A stretch of 37,276 nt of DNA from Flavobacteriales bacterium. Its GTDB lineage: Bacteria > Bacteroidota > Bacteroidia > Flavobacteriales > UBA7430. The stretch is taken from NCBI GenBank assembly GCA_022425195.1, contig JAKMFX010000014.1, forward strand, positions 1-37,276, written 5' to 3'. The notes under the pieces were generated by a model. It did not search any database. It worked only from the letters and a program-made list of their open reading frames with translations, and was not told the DNA's origin. The position numbers and the translations under genes are program-made. This document shows, piece after piece, positions 16,397 through 24,108 of the stretch. Positions within the stretch are counted from its first letter, which is position 1, and the number at the start of each line of letters is the position of its first letter.

Positions 16397-17305
16397 ATGA
16401 AGTATAGCAAAGAACTAGCAATAGGCTTAACGACCGTAGCGACCATAATTTGTTTCACATGGGGTTATAATTTTTTGAAGGGGAAAAATGTCTTCAAAGC
16501 CAAGCGTGATTATTACGCTTTTTATGATCATGTTCACGGTTTGGAGGTCGGTCAGCCTGTAACCATAAGCGGATATAAGATCGGTCAGGTTACAGAAATC
16601 ACTTTCGATGCATCCTACGGTGGGGCTTTGTTGGTTGGCTTTCATATTTCAAAACCTCTGGACATCAGTAATGATACCAAAGTGAAGATTTACGACATGG
16701 ATATCATGGGTGCCAAAGGCCTTCAGTTAGAGCCAGGTATTTCCAAAGTAATCGCAATTTCAGGGGATACGCTCCAAGGTGATATACAAATTTCCCTTAC
16801 AGAACAAGTCACCAAACAGTTTGTACCTATTAAAGATGGAACAGAACGGCTTATTAATGTTTTGGATTCCACGCTAAGGTCTATAACTCTTCTTACTCAG
16901 AAAGCAAGTGATTTGATTGAAGTGAATCACAACAGTATTTCGAGTGCTGCCGAGCATATTGATACCCTATCTCAAACACTATCTGCGCAACGCGAAGATT
17001 TTGAAGTCATACTCAATAATTTCAGGACATTTAGCTCTGATCTGGCAGCATCAAATGTTTCATCAGCAATTTCTCAGATTGATGAGACGATGAATAGTCT
17101 TGACCTTGTGCTCACAGATATCAATACCGGGCATGGGAGTCTAGGGAAGCTGGTCAAAGACGGACAGCTGTATACGGATATGACTGCGTCAATGTCTCAA
17201 TTGGAGCTGTTGTTAGAAGATTTGCGCGAGCATCCGAAACGCTATGTTCACTTTTCGCTTTTCGGACGTAAAGAAAGTACTGCACCCTCAGATACGTTAA
17301 ACTAA
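16397..17305 (+). CDS. MCE-domain (MlaD-like) lipid-transport protein
   Basis: 302 residues. One N-terminal transmembrane helix (about 7-25) is followed by a single MCE domain (about 36-115: FYDHVHGLEVGQPVTISGYK, IGQVTEITFD, KVKIYDMDIMGAKGLQLEPG), then a long helical region (about 135-285) with heptad-like spacing. Proteins of this layout form hexameric rings in the periplasm that shuttle phospholipids between inner and outer membranes as part of Mla/MCE ABC systems. No MlaE permease or MlaF ATPase gene is in the window, so the transporter partners must lie elsewhere. It sits downstream of the amidase and nine bases before a membrane Fe-S protein gene, suggesting one transcript. Confidence 0.9.
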   Translation: MKYSKELAIGLTTVATIICFTWGYNFLKGKNVFKAKRDYYAFYDHVHGLEVGQPVTISGYKIGQVTEITFDASYGGALLVGFHISKPLDISNDTKVKIYDMDIMGAKGLQLEPGISKVIAISGDTLQGDIQISLTEQVTKQFVPIKDGTERLINVLDSTLRSITLLTQKASDLIEVNHNSISSAAEHIDTLSQTLSAQREDFEVILNNFRTFSSDLAASNVSSAISQIDETMNSLDLVLTDINTGHGSLGKLVKDGQLYTDMTASMSQLELLLEDLREHPKRYVHFSLFGRKESTAPSDTLN

Positions 17306-17314
17306 TACGAACTT

Positions 17315-18634
17315 ATGGGAATATCGAATCTCATTTTTGCCCTCTGCCTAATTTTGGCCATTTTCTTTTTTCGAAGAAATGTTCTGAAAATTAAGCGCAA
17401 TGTATTTTTGGGGCGAGATGTGAATCGATCAGACCAGCCTTCAGTTAGGTGGAAAACTATGATTCGGGTGGCTCTGGGGCAGTCGAAGATGATGGTTAAG
17501 CCTATAGCAGGATTTCTTCATCTTATTGTTTATGTCGGATTTGTCATCATCAATATTGAAGTACTAGAAATCATCATAGACGGAATCTTTGGCACCCATC
17601 GAATTTTTTCATTTATGGGTGGTTTTTATGATTTTTTGATTGCTTCTTTTGAAATCTTAGCCTTACTGGTTCTTTTGGCCTGTCTTCTATTTTTTATTAG
17701 AAGAAATGGAATTCAATTGAAGCGTTTTGTCATGAAAGAAGTAGCGGGATGGCCCAAGACAGATGCTAATCTCATTTTGATTTTTGAGGTCTTATTGATG
17801 GGGGCCTTTTTGATGATGCAAAGTGCGGATTTGACCTTGCAGAAATTAGGGGCAGCACATTATACAGAAGCGGGATCTTTTCCAGTGAGCTCTTCTTTGC
17901 TTTTTGTCTTTGAAGGAATGAGCGAAACTACGGTATATGCTTACGAGCGATTTTTCTGGTGGTTTCACATCTTGGGGATTTTAGCTTTTTTAAACTATTT
18001 ACCTTATTCAAAACACTTACATATTGTATTGGCATTCCCCAACACTTACCATTCGAATTTAAAGCCTAAAGGGGCTTTTACGAATATGGAATCTGTAACC
18101 CAGGAGGTAAAGCTTATGATGGACCCTGAAGCAGATCCTTATGCTGTATCTGATACGGATGTAGCTGATGAGATGCAAAGATTTGGAGCAAAAGACGTGA
18201 CGGACTTAAGTTGGGTTCAGCTGATGAATGCCTACTCATGTACTGAATGCGGACGATGTACCTCAGAATGTCCCGCCCATCAGACTGGGAAAATCCTTTC
18301 TCCTAGAAAAATCATGATGGATACTCGAGACCGCCTCGAGGCCTATGGGGACCGCTTGGATGGAATCAAAACTGAGGTCGATGACCAAACCTTGCTAGAT
18401 GGTTACATTACCCGTGAGGAGCTTTGGGCTTGTACCACGTGTAATGCTTGTACAGATGCTTGCCCTATTAATATAGATCCACTTTCGATCATTTTAGACA
18501 TGAGGAGGTACATGGTCATGGAGGAGTCTGCAGCGCCCAATGAATTGAATATGATGTTCACGAACGTAGAGAATAATGGCGCACCATGGCAATTCCCAGC
18601 AGCAGATCGATTGAAATGGAGAGATGAATTCTGA
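17315..18634 (+). CDS. Membrane-bound 4Fe-4S dicluster protein (HdrC/GlpC-related)
   Basis: 439 residues. The first ~230 residues contain about five hydrophobic helices (near 2-18, 62-84, 104-128, 146-168 and 205-226), including histidines that could ligate haem as in the NarI/DsrM-like family. A C-terminal ferredoxin-like domain carries two complete 4Fe-4S motifs: Cys309-312-315-319 (CTECGRCTSECP) and Cys373-376-379-383 (CTTCNACTDACP). Proteins of this kind pass electrons between the quinone pool and a soluble CCG-domain partner; the next gene encodes exactly such a partner and overlaps by 11 bases. The substrate is not known and cannot be read from sequence. Likely a two-subunit quinone-linked Fe-S oxidoreductase. 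Confidence 0.88.
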   Translation: MGISNLIFALCLILAIFFFRRNVLKIKRNVFLGRDVNRSDQPSVRWKTMIRVALGQSKMMVKPIAGFLHLIVYVGFVIINIEVLEIIIDGIFGTHRIFSFMGGFYDFLIASFEILALLVLLACLLFFIRRNGIQLKRFVMKEVAGWPKTDANLILIFEVLLMGAFLMMQSADLTLQKLGAAHYTEAGSFPVSSSLLFVFEGMSETTVYAYERFFWWFHILGILAFLNYLPYSKHLHIVLAFPNTYHSNLKPKGAFTNMESVTQEVKLMMDPEADPYAVSDTDVADEMQRFGAKDVTDLSWVQLMNAYSCTECGRCTSECPAHQTGKILSPRKIMMDTRDRLEAYGDRLDGIKTEVDDQTLLDGYITREELWACTTCNACTDACPINIDPLSIILDMRRYMVMEESAAPNELNMMFTNVENNGAPWQFPAADRLKWRDEF

Positions 18635-19433
18635 TATGGAAGAAACGAAAAAGATACAAGTCCCTACCATGGCTGAGATGATGGCCAAAGGAGAACAGCC
18701 AGATGTTTTATTTTGGGTAGGCTGTGCAGGTAGTTTTGACGATCGCGCAAAAAGAATTACCAAAGCTTTCGTTAAAATCTTAAATCAAATAAACTACAAG
18801 TTTGCTGTTCTTGGAGCTGAAGAGTCCTGTAGCGGAGATCCTGCTAAAAGAGCTGGGAATGAGTTTTTATTTCAAATGCAAGCCATGGCAAATATTGAAG
18901 TCTTGAATGCTTATGAAGTAAAAAAAATCGTTACGGCTTGTCCACATTGTTTCAATACCCTCAAAAATGAGTATCCAGAATTGGGAGGGCATTATGAAGT
19001 GGTGCATCACACACAGCTCTTACAGTCATTAATTGATGAAGGCCGTTTGAAGGTTGAAGGTGGTGCTTACAAAGGAAAAAAAATCACCTTTCACGATCCC
19101 TGCTATTTGGGTAGAGCCAATGAAGTGTATGAGGCTCCTCGCAAATTGATTCAAAATCTAGATGCTGAGCTCGTAGAGATGAAGCGATGCAAATCCAAAG
19201 GTTTGTGTTGTGGCGCGGGTGGTGCTCAAATGTTCAAAGAACCTGAAAAGGGAGATAAGGATGTCAATATTGAACGTACAGAAGAAGCCATTGAAACCCG
19301 AGCAGACATCATCGCTACGGGTTGCCCTTTTTGTAATACCATGATGACCGATGGGGTTAAGAATAAAGAAAAAGAAGAACAAGTGAAAGTTTTGGATTTG
19401 GCCGAAATGATTGCTCAAGCAAACGATTTATAG
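18624..19433 (+). CDS. HdrD/GlpC-like CCG-domain Fe-S protein
   Basis: 269 residues with two cysteine-rich CCG domains. The first begins at FWVGCAGSFDDRAKRI (about 30-45) and continues through EESCSGDPAKRAGNEF; the second has HDPCYLGR and CKSKGLCCGAGGAQMF. In heterodisulfide reductase such domains bind non-cubane 4Fe-4S clusters. No transmembrane segment is seen, so it should be cytoplasmic and dock on the preceding membrane Fe-S protein, whose stop codon lies inside this gene's start region. An in-frame ATG at 18636, just after the upstream stop, is an alternative start and would remove four residues. Electron donor and acceptor are unknown. Confidence 0.9.
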   Translation: MNSDMEETKKIQVPTMAEMMAKGEQPDVLFWVGCAGSFDDRAKRITKAFVKILNQINYKFAVLGAEESCSGDPAKRAGNEFLFQMQAMANIEVLNAYEVKKIVTACPHCFNTLKNEYPELGGHYEVVHHTQLLQSLIDEGRLKVEGGAYKGKKITFHDPCYLGRANEVYEAPRKLIQNLDAELVEMKRCKSKGLCCGAGGAQMFKEPEKGDKDVNIERTEEAIETRADIIATGCPFCNTMMTDGVKNKEKEEQVKVLDLAEMIAQANDL

Positions 19434-19434
19434 T

Positions 19435-19917
19435 ATGTGGGTGAATTTTGATAAACTACCGAGCACAAGTAGGGTATGGGTGTTCCAATCGAATCAGAAA
19501 TTGACAAAAGAGATACAGGCTTCTATTGATCGTGAATTAAAAGCCTTTATAGAAAAATGGTCTACCCATGGATCTCAAATGCATGCTTCTCATGTTTTGA
19601 TGCACAATTGTTTTGTCATCATAGCTGCTGATGAGGGAAAGCAAATGGCTTCTGGCTGTTCTATAGACTCTTTTACGGGCTTGTTTAAAGCTTTTGGGAG
19701 TCAGTATGGGATTTCCTTTTTCGACCGTTTTTCAATAGCTTATAAGCAAGATGAAGAAGTTCAGGTTTGTTCCTTAGACGATTTCAAATCTAAGATCGGA
19801 CTCGGAGAAATAAAGGCATCTACTTTAGTGTACAACAATTTGATTGCATCAAAGTCGGATTTGTTAAATGCTTGGGAATTACCCTTGGAGCAATCTTGGC
19901 AAAAGAGGTATTTGTAA
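19435..19917 (+). CDS. Conserved small protein of unknown function after the Fe-S pair
   Basis: 160 residues from the ATG at 19435, one base after the upstream stop; an in-frame ATG at 19411 would overlap the Fe-S gene by 23 bases and looks less natural. No signal peptide or membrane helix. Recognisable stretches are TSRVWVFQSNQKLT, ASHVLMHNCFVIIAADEG and MASGCSIDSFTGLFKAFG. From memory, Bacteroidota homologues of this size are sometimes labelled 'ABC transporter ATPase', but there is no Walker A, signature or Walker B motif here, so that label is not supported. The two cysteines near the middle (in HNCF and SGCS) are worth noting beside redox genes. The position suggests an accessory role for the Fe-S oxidoreductase. 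Confidence 0.82.
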   Translation: MWVNFDKLPSTSRVWVFQSNQKLTKEIQASIDRELKAFIEKWSTHGSQMHASHVLMHNCFVIIAADEGKQMASGCSIDSFTGLFKAFGSQYGISFFDRFSIAYKQDEEVQVCSLDDFKSKIGLGEIKASTLVYNNLIASKSDLLNAWELPLEQSWQKRYL

Positions 19918-19936
19918 GCGTTTAATAATCGCTGAT

Positions 19937-21790
19937 CTACAGTTCTAAATAATTCTGAAATGCACTTTGGAAGTATAACTCCGCATCTTTTTTTATTTGC
20001 GGACCCACAATAGAGTCTTCAAAGTGGTGCTCAAAAACCTTCTGATAATCTTCAGAAAACGCATAATATCCTTTTCTATTCATTAACCCATAGCCTCTGT
20101 GGAAGGCAAAGGGAATAGCAGGTTTTATAGATGGGTTCAACAAGTTTCTACTCCATTGAAATTCAGAATGGCCAAGATTCAATTGGTTGAGAACGGTTGC
20201 TGAAATATCTACATGTGAGCCCATTTGTTGATGTGTACTTCCTATGTAATCTTCTTTGAGGACCTCTCCATACCACAGCATGGGGATTTGAAATCGTTCT
20301 TTTTGAGAAACCCTCCATTCTCTGGGTGACCTATGACTGTGGTCGGCAACAAGAACAAATAAGGTGTTTTCATACCAACTCTCCGATTTCACTTGCTCCA
20401 TGAAATCTCCCAAACATCGATCAGAGTATGCCACAGAGTTCACGTATGGATCCGACTTGCTATTGAAAGATAATTTATGTTCGCCAGGGAAGTCATAGGG
20501 GCTGTGTGAGCTCACTGTAAATAATGCGCTCATGAAGGGCTCGGGTAATTTCGACAGTTCATCTTTAAATTGGGTAAACATGTATTCGTCATGAACTCCT
20601 AATCGCCCTGCAGGTAGATTTTTATAATCGTTGTGATCTTTTACGACATCAAATTTCTGTGACAACAGATAGCCCTTTATGTTTCCGAATGTAAGTTGCC
20701 CACCGTAAAAAAAAGAAGCATGGTAGTTTTTTAGTGATTTTCTTAGGCTGGGTAATTTTCTGGATTTATCAATTTGATTGATGATGGCCACGTAGGGGAA
20801 TACTGGAAAAGAAGAGAAGATAGAGGAAATCCCTTGATCTGAGGTCCATCCGTTTGTGTAGAAGTTCGTGAACAGAAGACCTTCTTTCTCCAGAGCATTA
20901 AAGTGTGGGGTGATCCCCTCTAAGCCCTCGAGGGTTTCAATATTATCGGCAGACCACCCTTCTAGAATGATGAATACTATATTGGGTTGTGTTGTATTTA
21001 AAATAGGCTCGGTAAACTCGTTTTTATGTTCAGAGAATTCAGCCTTGAAGTTGTCGCATTCTATGTCCGTGTGCTTTTTGTAGGGATTCCCCTTAAAATC
21101 ATTTTTGCTTTTTAGAACACTTTGAATGAGATTCCAATTTGGGTTGACAGCAAGATCATTAAGTATGACGTGTTTGGAGAAATATGCATCACTGGTGTTC
21201 AGCGGCACATCACCCCAACCTCCCCGGATGACAAGTAATAAAAGACCCAAGACTATGGGCAATTTGATTGTACTGAATAGAATGCCAGTCTTAGAGTTTT
21301 CAAAGTGTTGATGCACATATTTTTTATAGATGACCATAAATAATGTTCCAAGGATAAGTGCAATGGCGAGGGTTATATAATTGCTAAAACTCGCCGTTAA
21401 AAAAACTTCTGAAGGATTCTTTAAGTGGCTAATAGCGGTGTAATTTAATTTTGTACTCCATTCGTCATAAAGTGAGATTTCACTTCCTATGATAATGGAT
21501 GTGATGAGAATGAAAAAGTAATTGAGTGCGAGTATGACATTACTTACAATACGACTTATAGTCTTGTGATTACATATAGAATGGATGAACAGCAATAGTA
21601 CAAATATTGCAGACAGGTAGGCGATGAAAGACAGGTCTAGGGGAAGAGTGTTAGGTAAAACCCTTAAAAGTTCTTTACCCGCAATAGAAGAGAGTTCCGA
21701 CTGATAATAGATGGCGAAAAAAAGTCTATTGACAAGGAAAAAAACCAACCAAAAAAGAAGAAGTTTTGAAAAGTAACGGACTTGATTCAT
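19937..21790 (-). CDS. LTA-synthase-like phosphoglycerol/phosphoethanolamine transferase (sulfatase fold)
   Basis: 617 residues. Five hydrophobic helices occupy about 8-28, 50-71, 82-103, 137-157 and 173-190, then an extracytoplasmic alkaline-phosphatase/sulfatase-like domain runs to the end. Metal-site residues match the LtaS pattern: Glu277 in NIVFIILEGWSADN, the nucleophile Thr316 in NGWTSDQG, and ADHSH late in the domain. Family knowledge: such enzymes move phosphoglycerol or phosphoethanolamine from phospholipid onto a periplasmic acceptor. A Gram-negative host has no classical lipoteichoic acid, so the acceptor may be LPS, a glycan or another lipid; this cannot be decided here. Separated from the upstream beta-barrel gene by a bidirectional-looking terminator. 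It converges on the Fe-S operon. Confidence 0.9.
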   Translation of the reverse strand: MNQVRYFSKLLLFWLVFFLVNRLFFAIYYQSELSSIAGKELLRVLPNTLPLDLSFIAYLSAIFVLLLFIHSICNHKTISRIVSNVILALNYFFILITSIIIGSEISLYDEWSTKLNYTAISHLKNPSEVFLTASFSNYITLAIALILGTLFMVIYKKYVHQHFENSKTGILFSTIKLPIVLGLLLLVIRGGWGDVPLNTSDAYFSKHVILNDLAVNPNWNLIQSVLKSKNDFKGNPYKKHTDIECDNFKAEFSEHKNEFTEPILNTTQPNIVFIILEGWSADNIETLEGLEGITPHFNALEKEGLLFTNFYTNGWTSDQGISSIFSSFPVFPYVAIINQIDKSRKLPSLRKSLKNYHASFFYGGQLTFGNIKGYLLSQKFDVVKDHNDYKNLPAGRLGVHDEYMFTQFKDELSKLPEPFMSALFTVSSHSPYDFPGEHKLSFNSKSDPYVNSVAYSDRCLGDFMEQVKSESWYENTLFVLVADHSHRSPREWRVSQKERFQIPMLWYGEVLKEDYIGSTHQQMGSHVDISATVLNQLNLGHSEFQWSRNLLNPSIKPAIPFAFHRGYGLMNRKGYYAFSEDYQKVFEHHFEDSIVGPQIKKDAELYFQSAFQNYLEL

Positions 21791-21825
21791 AAGTTAAAAG
21801 ATGTTATGTTCGGAAAATCTTAGGT

Positions 21826-21861
21826 AAAAAAAAAGGTTGTCTGTTTAAGACAACCTTTTTT
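21826..21861 (-). terminator. Terminator of the small beta-barrel gene
   Basis: Stem AGGTTGTCT (21834-21842) pairs with AGACAACCT (21848-21856) around a five-base loop. A-rich sequence on the left and T-rich on the right give a U-tract in either direction. In this setting it ends the minus-strand barrel gene, 27 bases after its stop codon. Confidence 0.9.
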
Positions 21862-21882
21862 GTATGTGATTAAAAAATCTTC

Positions 21883-22491
21883 TTAGAAGAATAAACTAAA
21901 GTTTACGCCTAAGTCAAAGTTAGTTCCTTTAACATCGTAAGAGTTAACAGCAGACTCAGAGAATTCTTTCTCTTCTCCATTTGAGAATACCAAGTTTACG
22001 AATGGCTCGATAGCAAAGTGCTCTCTCCATACAATCGTGTAACCAACACCTAAGTTGATATCCATAGAACTTGTAGATTCTTCAATTACTTTGTCTACGT
22101 TAGGAAGTGACACTGCATTTCCGTCAGCATCTGTGGCTTCTTGTGCAACACTTTTAAGAGATTCACTGCTCTTGCTTACGCTGCTTAATCCTACTTCAGT
22201 AAATAAGTTGTTAGACACGTAGTAACGTGCAAAAACACCAATACTAGACTCGCTGCTACTTAATTCATAAGCAGTCTTGTCTACATTGTCATTAGAAAAG
22301 TTGATCATTGCACCGACAGCTACACCATCTTGTACAAAGTATCCTACTTTAGGCGTGATTTGAAGGTCCATCCACCCACTTTCAGTCAATGAGCTACCTG
22401 CACCTAACAATACAGTTCCTTTACGTGTTTGTGCATCAGAAGTTAGAGTAAAAGCTACTACTGCTACTAATGAAAGAATAATCTTTTTCAT
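21883..22491 (-). CDS. Small outer-membrane beta-barrel protein (porin-like, PF13505 type)
   Basis: 202 residues. A clear signal peptide (MKKIILSLVAVVAFTLTSDAQ, cleaved around DAQ-T) is followed by about eight alternating hydrophobic/polar strands such as KGTVLLGAGSSL, VGYFVQDGVAVGAMINF, SIGVFARYYV, FTEVGLSSVSK, DINLGVGYTIVW, FAIEPFVNLVF and FDLGVNFSLFF. The chain ends in Phe, the barrel-insertion signal. The length fits an OmpA-type eight-strand barrel without a peptidoglycan-binding domain. Codon choice looks biased toward a restricted set, as in highly expressed genes, though I could not calculate this. It has its own strong terminator and a 154-base upstream region, so it is probably monocistronic. 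Function unknown; structural or passive role likely. Confidence 0.9.
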   Translation of the reverse strand: MKKIILSLVAVVAFTLTSDAQTRKGTVLLGAGSSLTESGWMDLQITPKVGYFVQDGVAVGAMINFSNDNVDKTAYELSSSESSIGVFARYYVSNNLFTEVGLSSVSKSSESLKSVAQEATDADGNAVSLPNVDKVIEESTSSMDINLGVGYTIVWREHFAIEPFVNLVFSNGEEKEFSESAVNSYDVKGTNFDLGVNFSLFF

Positions 22492-22645
22492 ACCTGTTGA
22501 AATTAGTTTCTTTGTTATTTTTTACTTGTTTTCGATTTCTTTGAAAGCGTGAATTTACTAAAAATTCAATTACTTCAAAGCTTTTGACCATTATTATTGG
22601 CGAAAAGGTGCGTTTCAGTAGGTTTAATAATATAGCTTTTGAAAG

Positions 22646-24079
22646 CTATTTTTTCTTAAAATGGTTTTTTTTTCCTACGGCTGTTTCTATTTTATTCAGG
22701 CAGTCAGAAGATGAAATCCATCTAAAGCCTTTTAGGACAGGGGGTAAGGGTTCCGAGGGTGCCAATGGACGCAATACGGCATCGGGTTTTTCGTAAAAGC
22801 TGATTTGGTCAATCTTACGTTTTGAGACCAATATGTTCATATTGCTGCAAATGATTTCATTAACCGCCTCAGGAGTTTTATTATCACCATCCATCATGTA
22901 ATAGAGGGTTTCACCGTTTCCTTTGACTTCAATATTTGTGATTTCATTTTCATCAAAAAAGGCCTTCATGTGTTCTCCACTGATTTGATTGTAGGCATTG
23001 CTATCCACCTTTGAAGCGATGAAAGCATTTTTATTGAAGGTAGCCCATTGTAAGATGTTGTCACGAAGTTGCATCTTGAGGGTGTCTGCCGTAAGTTGGA
23101 AGTCATTCAGCCACATCACAGGCTTTTGATGCATAAAAATTTGCTCTTCTTGGATGTTGAAACTCATGGAGTCACAAGCGCCTATGATTTCAGAAGTCTT
23201 AAAGTTTACACTAGGAAATGCATGTATGGTGTGAAGTGTTTCTGATTTCACCTGTTTAATAGTATCCGCAGTTAAATAGAGACTGTCATTATTTAGTGGT
23301 GCATTAAGTAAGATATTCCCATAGGAGATCGAGCTTTTCATCTCATCCGATAAGTACGTTGTGTCTGCATATAGTACATGGGCACTTTCTAAATCGGTTA
23401 TTTTGAGATTTCCGAACAACAAGGCTTTGCCATTCTTCTGATCAAGCCATCCCTGATCTGCTTTTACATGAAGGTCTTTATTTTCAATAACTCCATGAGA
23501 GGAAAAAGCAGCATATTCCTTGTTTAGCCAGTAATAAACAGTGTCAGCACCCAATATGTTTTCTATATTTTCAATCCACACATCTCCATAAAAGTCAAAT
23601 TTCTCGCTGTCTGCATGATAGATTCCTGACTTACTTTCGAGGGATTTTTCTTTCTCTGTGATTCTTGCCTTTTCATGGTAAATCCCCTTTTGAGATTCAA
23701 AGTGATATTCAAGTTGTTCTGAATTCAGAATCATCTCATTGTGCTCAAAACGCACCTCCGTTTGAATCTCTGCAATCTGAAGGTTTCCTTCATAAATAAG
23801 ATGTTGACCGAATAAATGTAAGCTGTCACCTTCCCAGATATGAATATTGCTAAAGGCTTCAATGGTGTTTCTTTCTGCGTAGTAGTATGCGCTGTCACAG
23901 GTTAGGAATCGATTTTTGTGTTTTGCTTTTACAGCACCCAGAAGTACTTGGCGGTCTGCATTTATTTTTTGGTTGAAATAAATCTCATCTGCATTGATGA
24001 TTTCGATCTGTGTCTGAGAATGAAGTAAACTGCTGAACAGAGCAAATAAGCAAGTCGTGTATGTGAAAATTCGATTCAT
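22646..24079 (-). CDS. OstA/LptA-like periplasmic protein
   Basis: 477 residues with signal peptide (about 1-21, cleavage near LLHSQ). The body is a long series of jellyroll-type repeats: INADEIYFNQKINADRQVL, LTCDSAYYYAERNTIEAF, LHLFGQHLIYEGNLQIAEI, MILNSEQLEYHFESQKGIY, FYGDVWIENIENILGADTV and more, the OstA_2 pattern seen in Bacteroidota proteins labelled 'OstA-like'. Such folds form the LptA bridge that carries LPS across the periplasm; this protein is much longer than E. coli LptA (~185 residues), so it could span more of the bridge or act as an LptD companion. That role is inference. Its ATG touches the T-run of the purA terminator. Confidence 0.88.
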   Translation of the reverse strand: MNRIFTYTTCLFALFSSLLHSQTQIEIINADEIYFNQKINADRQVLLGAVKAKHKNRFLTCDSAYYYAERNTIEAFSNIHIWEGDSLHLFGQHLIYEGNLQIAEIQTEVRFEHNEMILNSEQLEYHFESQKGIYHEKARITEKEKSLESKSGIYHADSEKFDFYGDVWIENIENILGADTVYYWLNKEYAAFSSHGVIENKDLHVKADQGWLDQKNGKALLFGNLKITDLESAHVLYADTTYLSDEMKSSISYGNILLNAPLNNDSLYLTADTIKQVKSETLHTIHAFPSVNFKTSEIIGACDSMSFNIQEEQIFMHQKPVMWLNDFQLTADTLKMQLRDNILQWATFNKNAFIASKVDSNAYNQISGEHMKAFFDENEITNIEVKGNGETLYYMMDGDNKTPEAVNEIICSNMNILVSKRKIDQISFYEKPDAVLRPLAPSEPLPPVLKGFRWISSSDCLNKIETAVGKKNHFKKK

Positions 24080-24103
24080 AAAAAAGTCCCGAAGGCCGGG
24101 ACT
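24080..24103 (-). terminator. Terminator-like hairpin between purA and the OstA-like gene
   Basis: Stem AGTCCCG (24085-24091) pairs with CGGGACT (24097-24103), loop five bases. On the minus strand a run of T follows and ends directly at the OstA-like ATG at 24079. It lies six bases after the purA stop. Confidence 0.8.
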
Positions 24104-24108
24104 ATTTT

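Noticed and set aside
19435-19917. Assignment as an ABC transporter ATPase
   Set aside because: No Walker A, signature or Walker B motif is present and the protein is too short.
19918-19936. Possible shared terminator between the convergent small protein and LTA-synthase-like genes
   Set aside because: The 19-base gap contains no convincing inverted repeat with a T-run.
22584-22796. Plus-strand open frame upstream of the beta-barrel gene
   Set aside because: Most of it is antisense to the OstA-like gene and the product is low-complexity and Phe-rich, with no homology I recognise.
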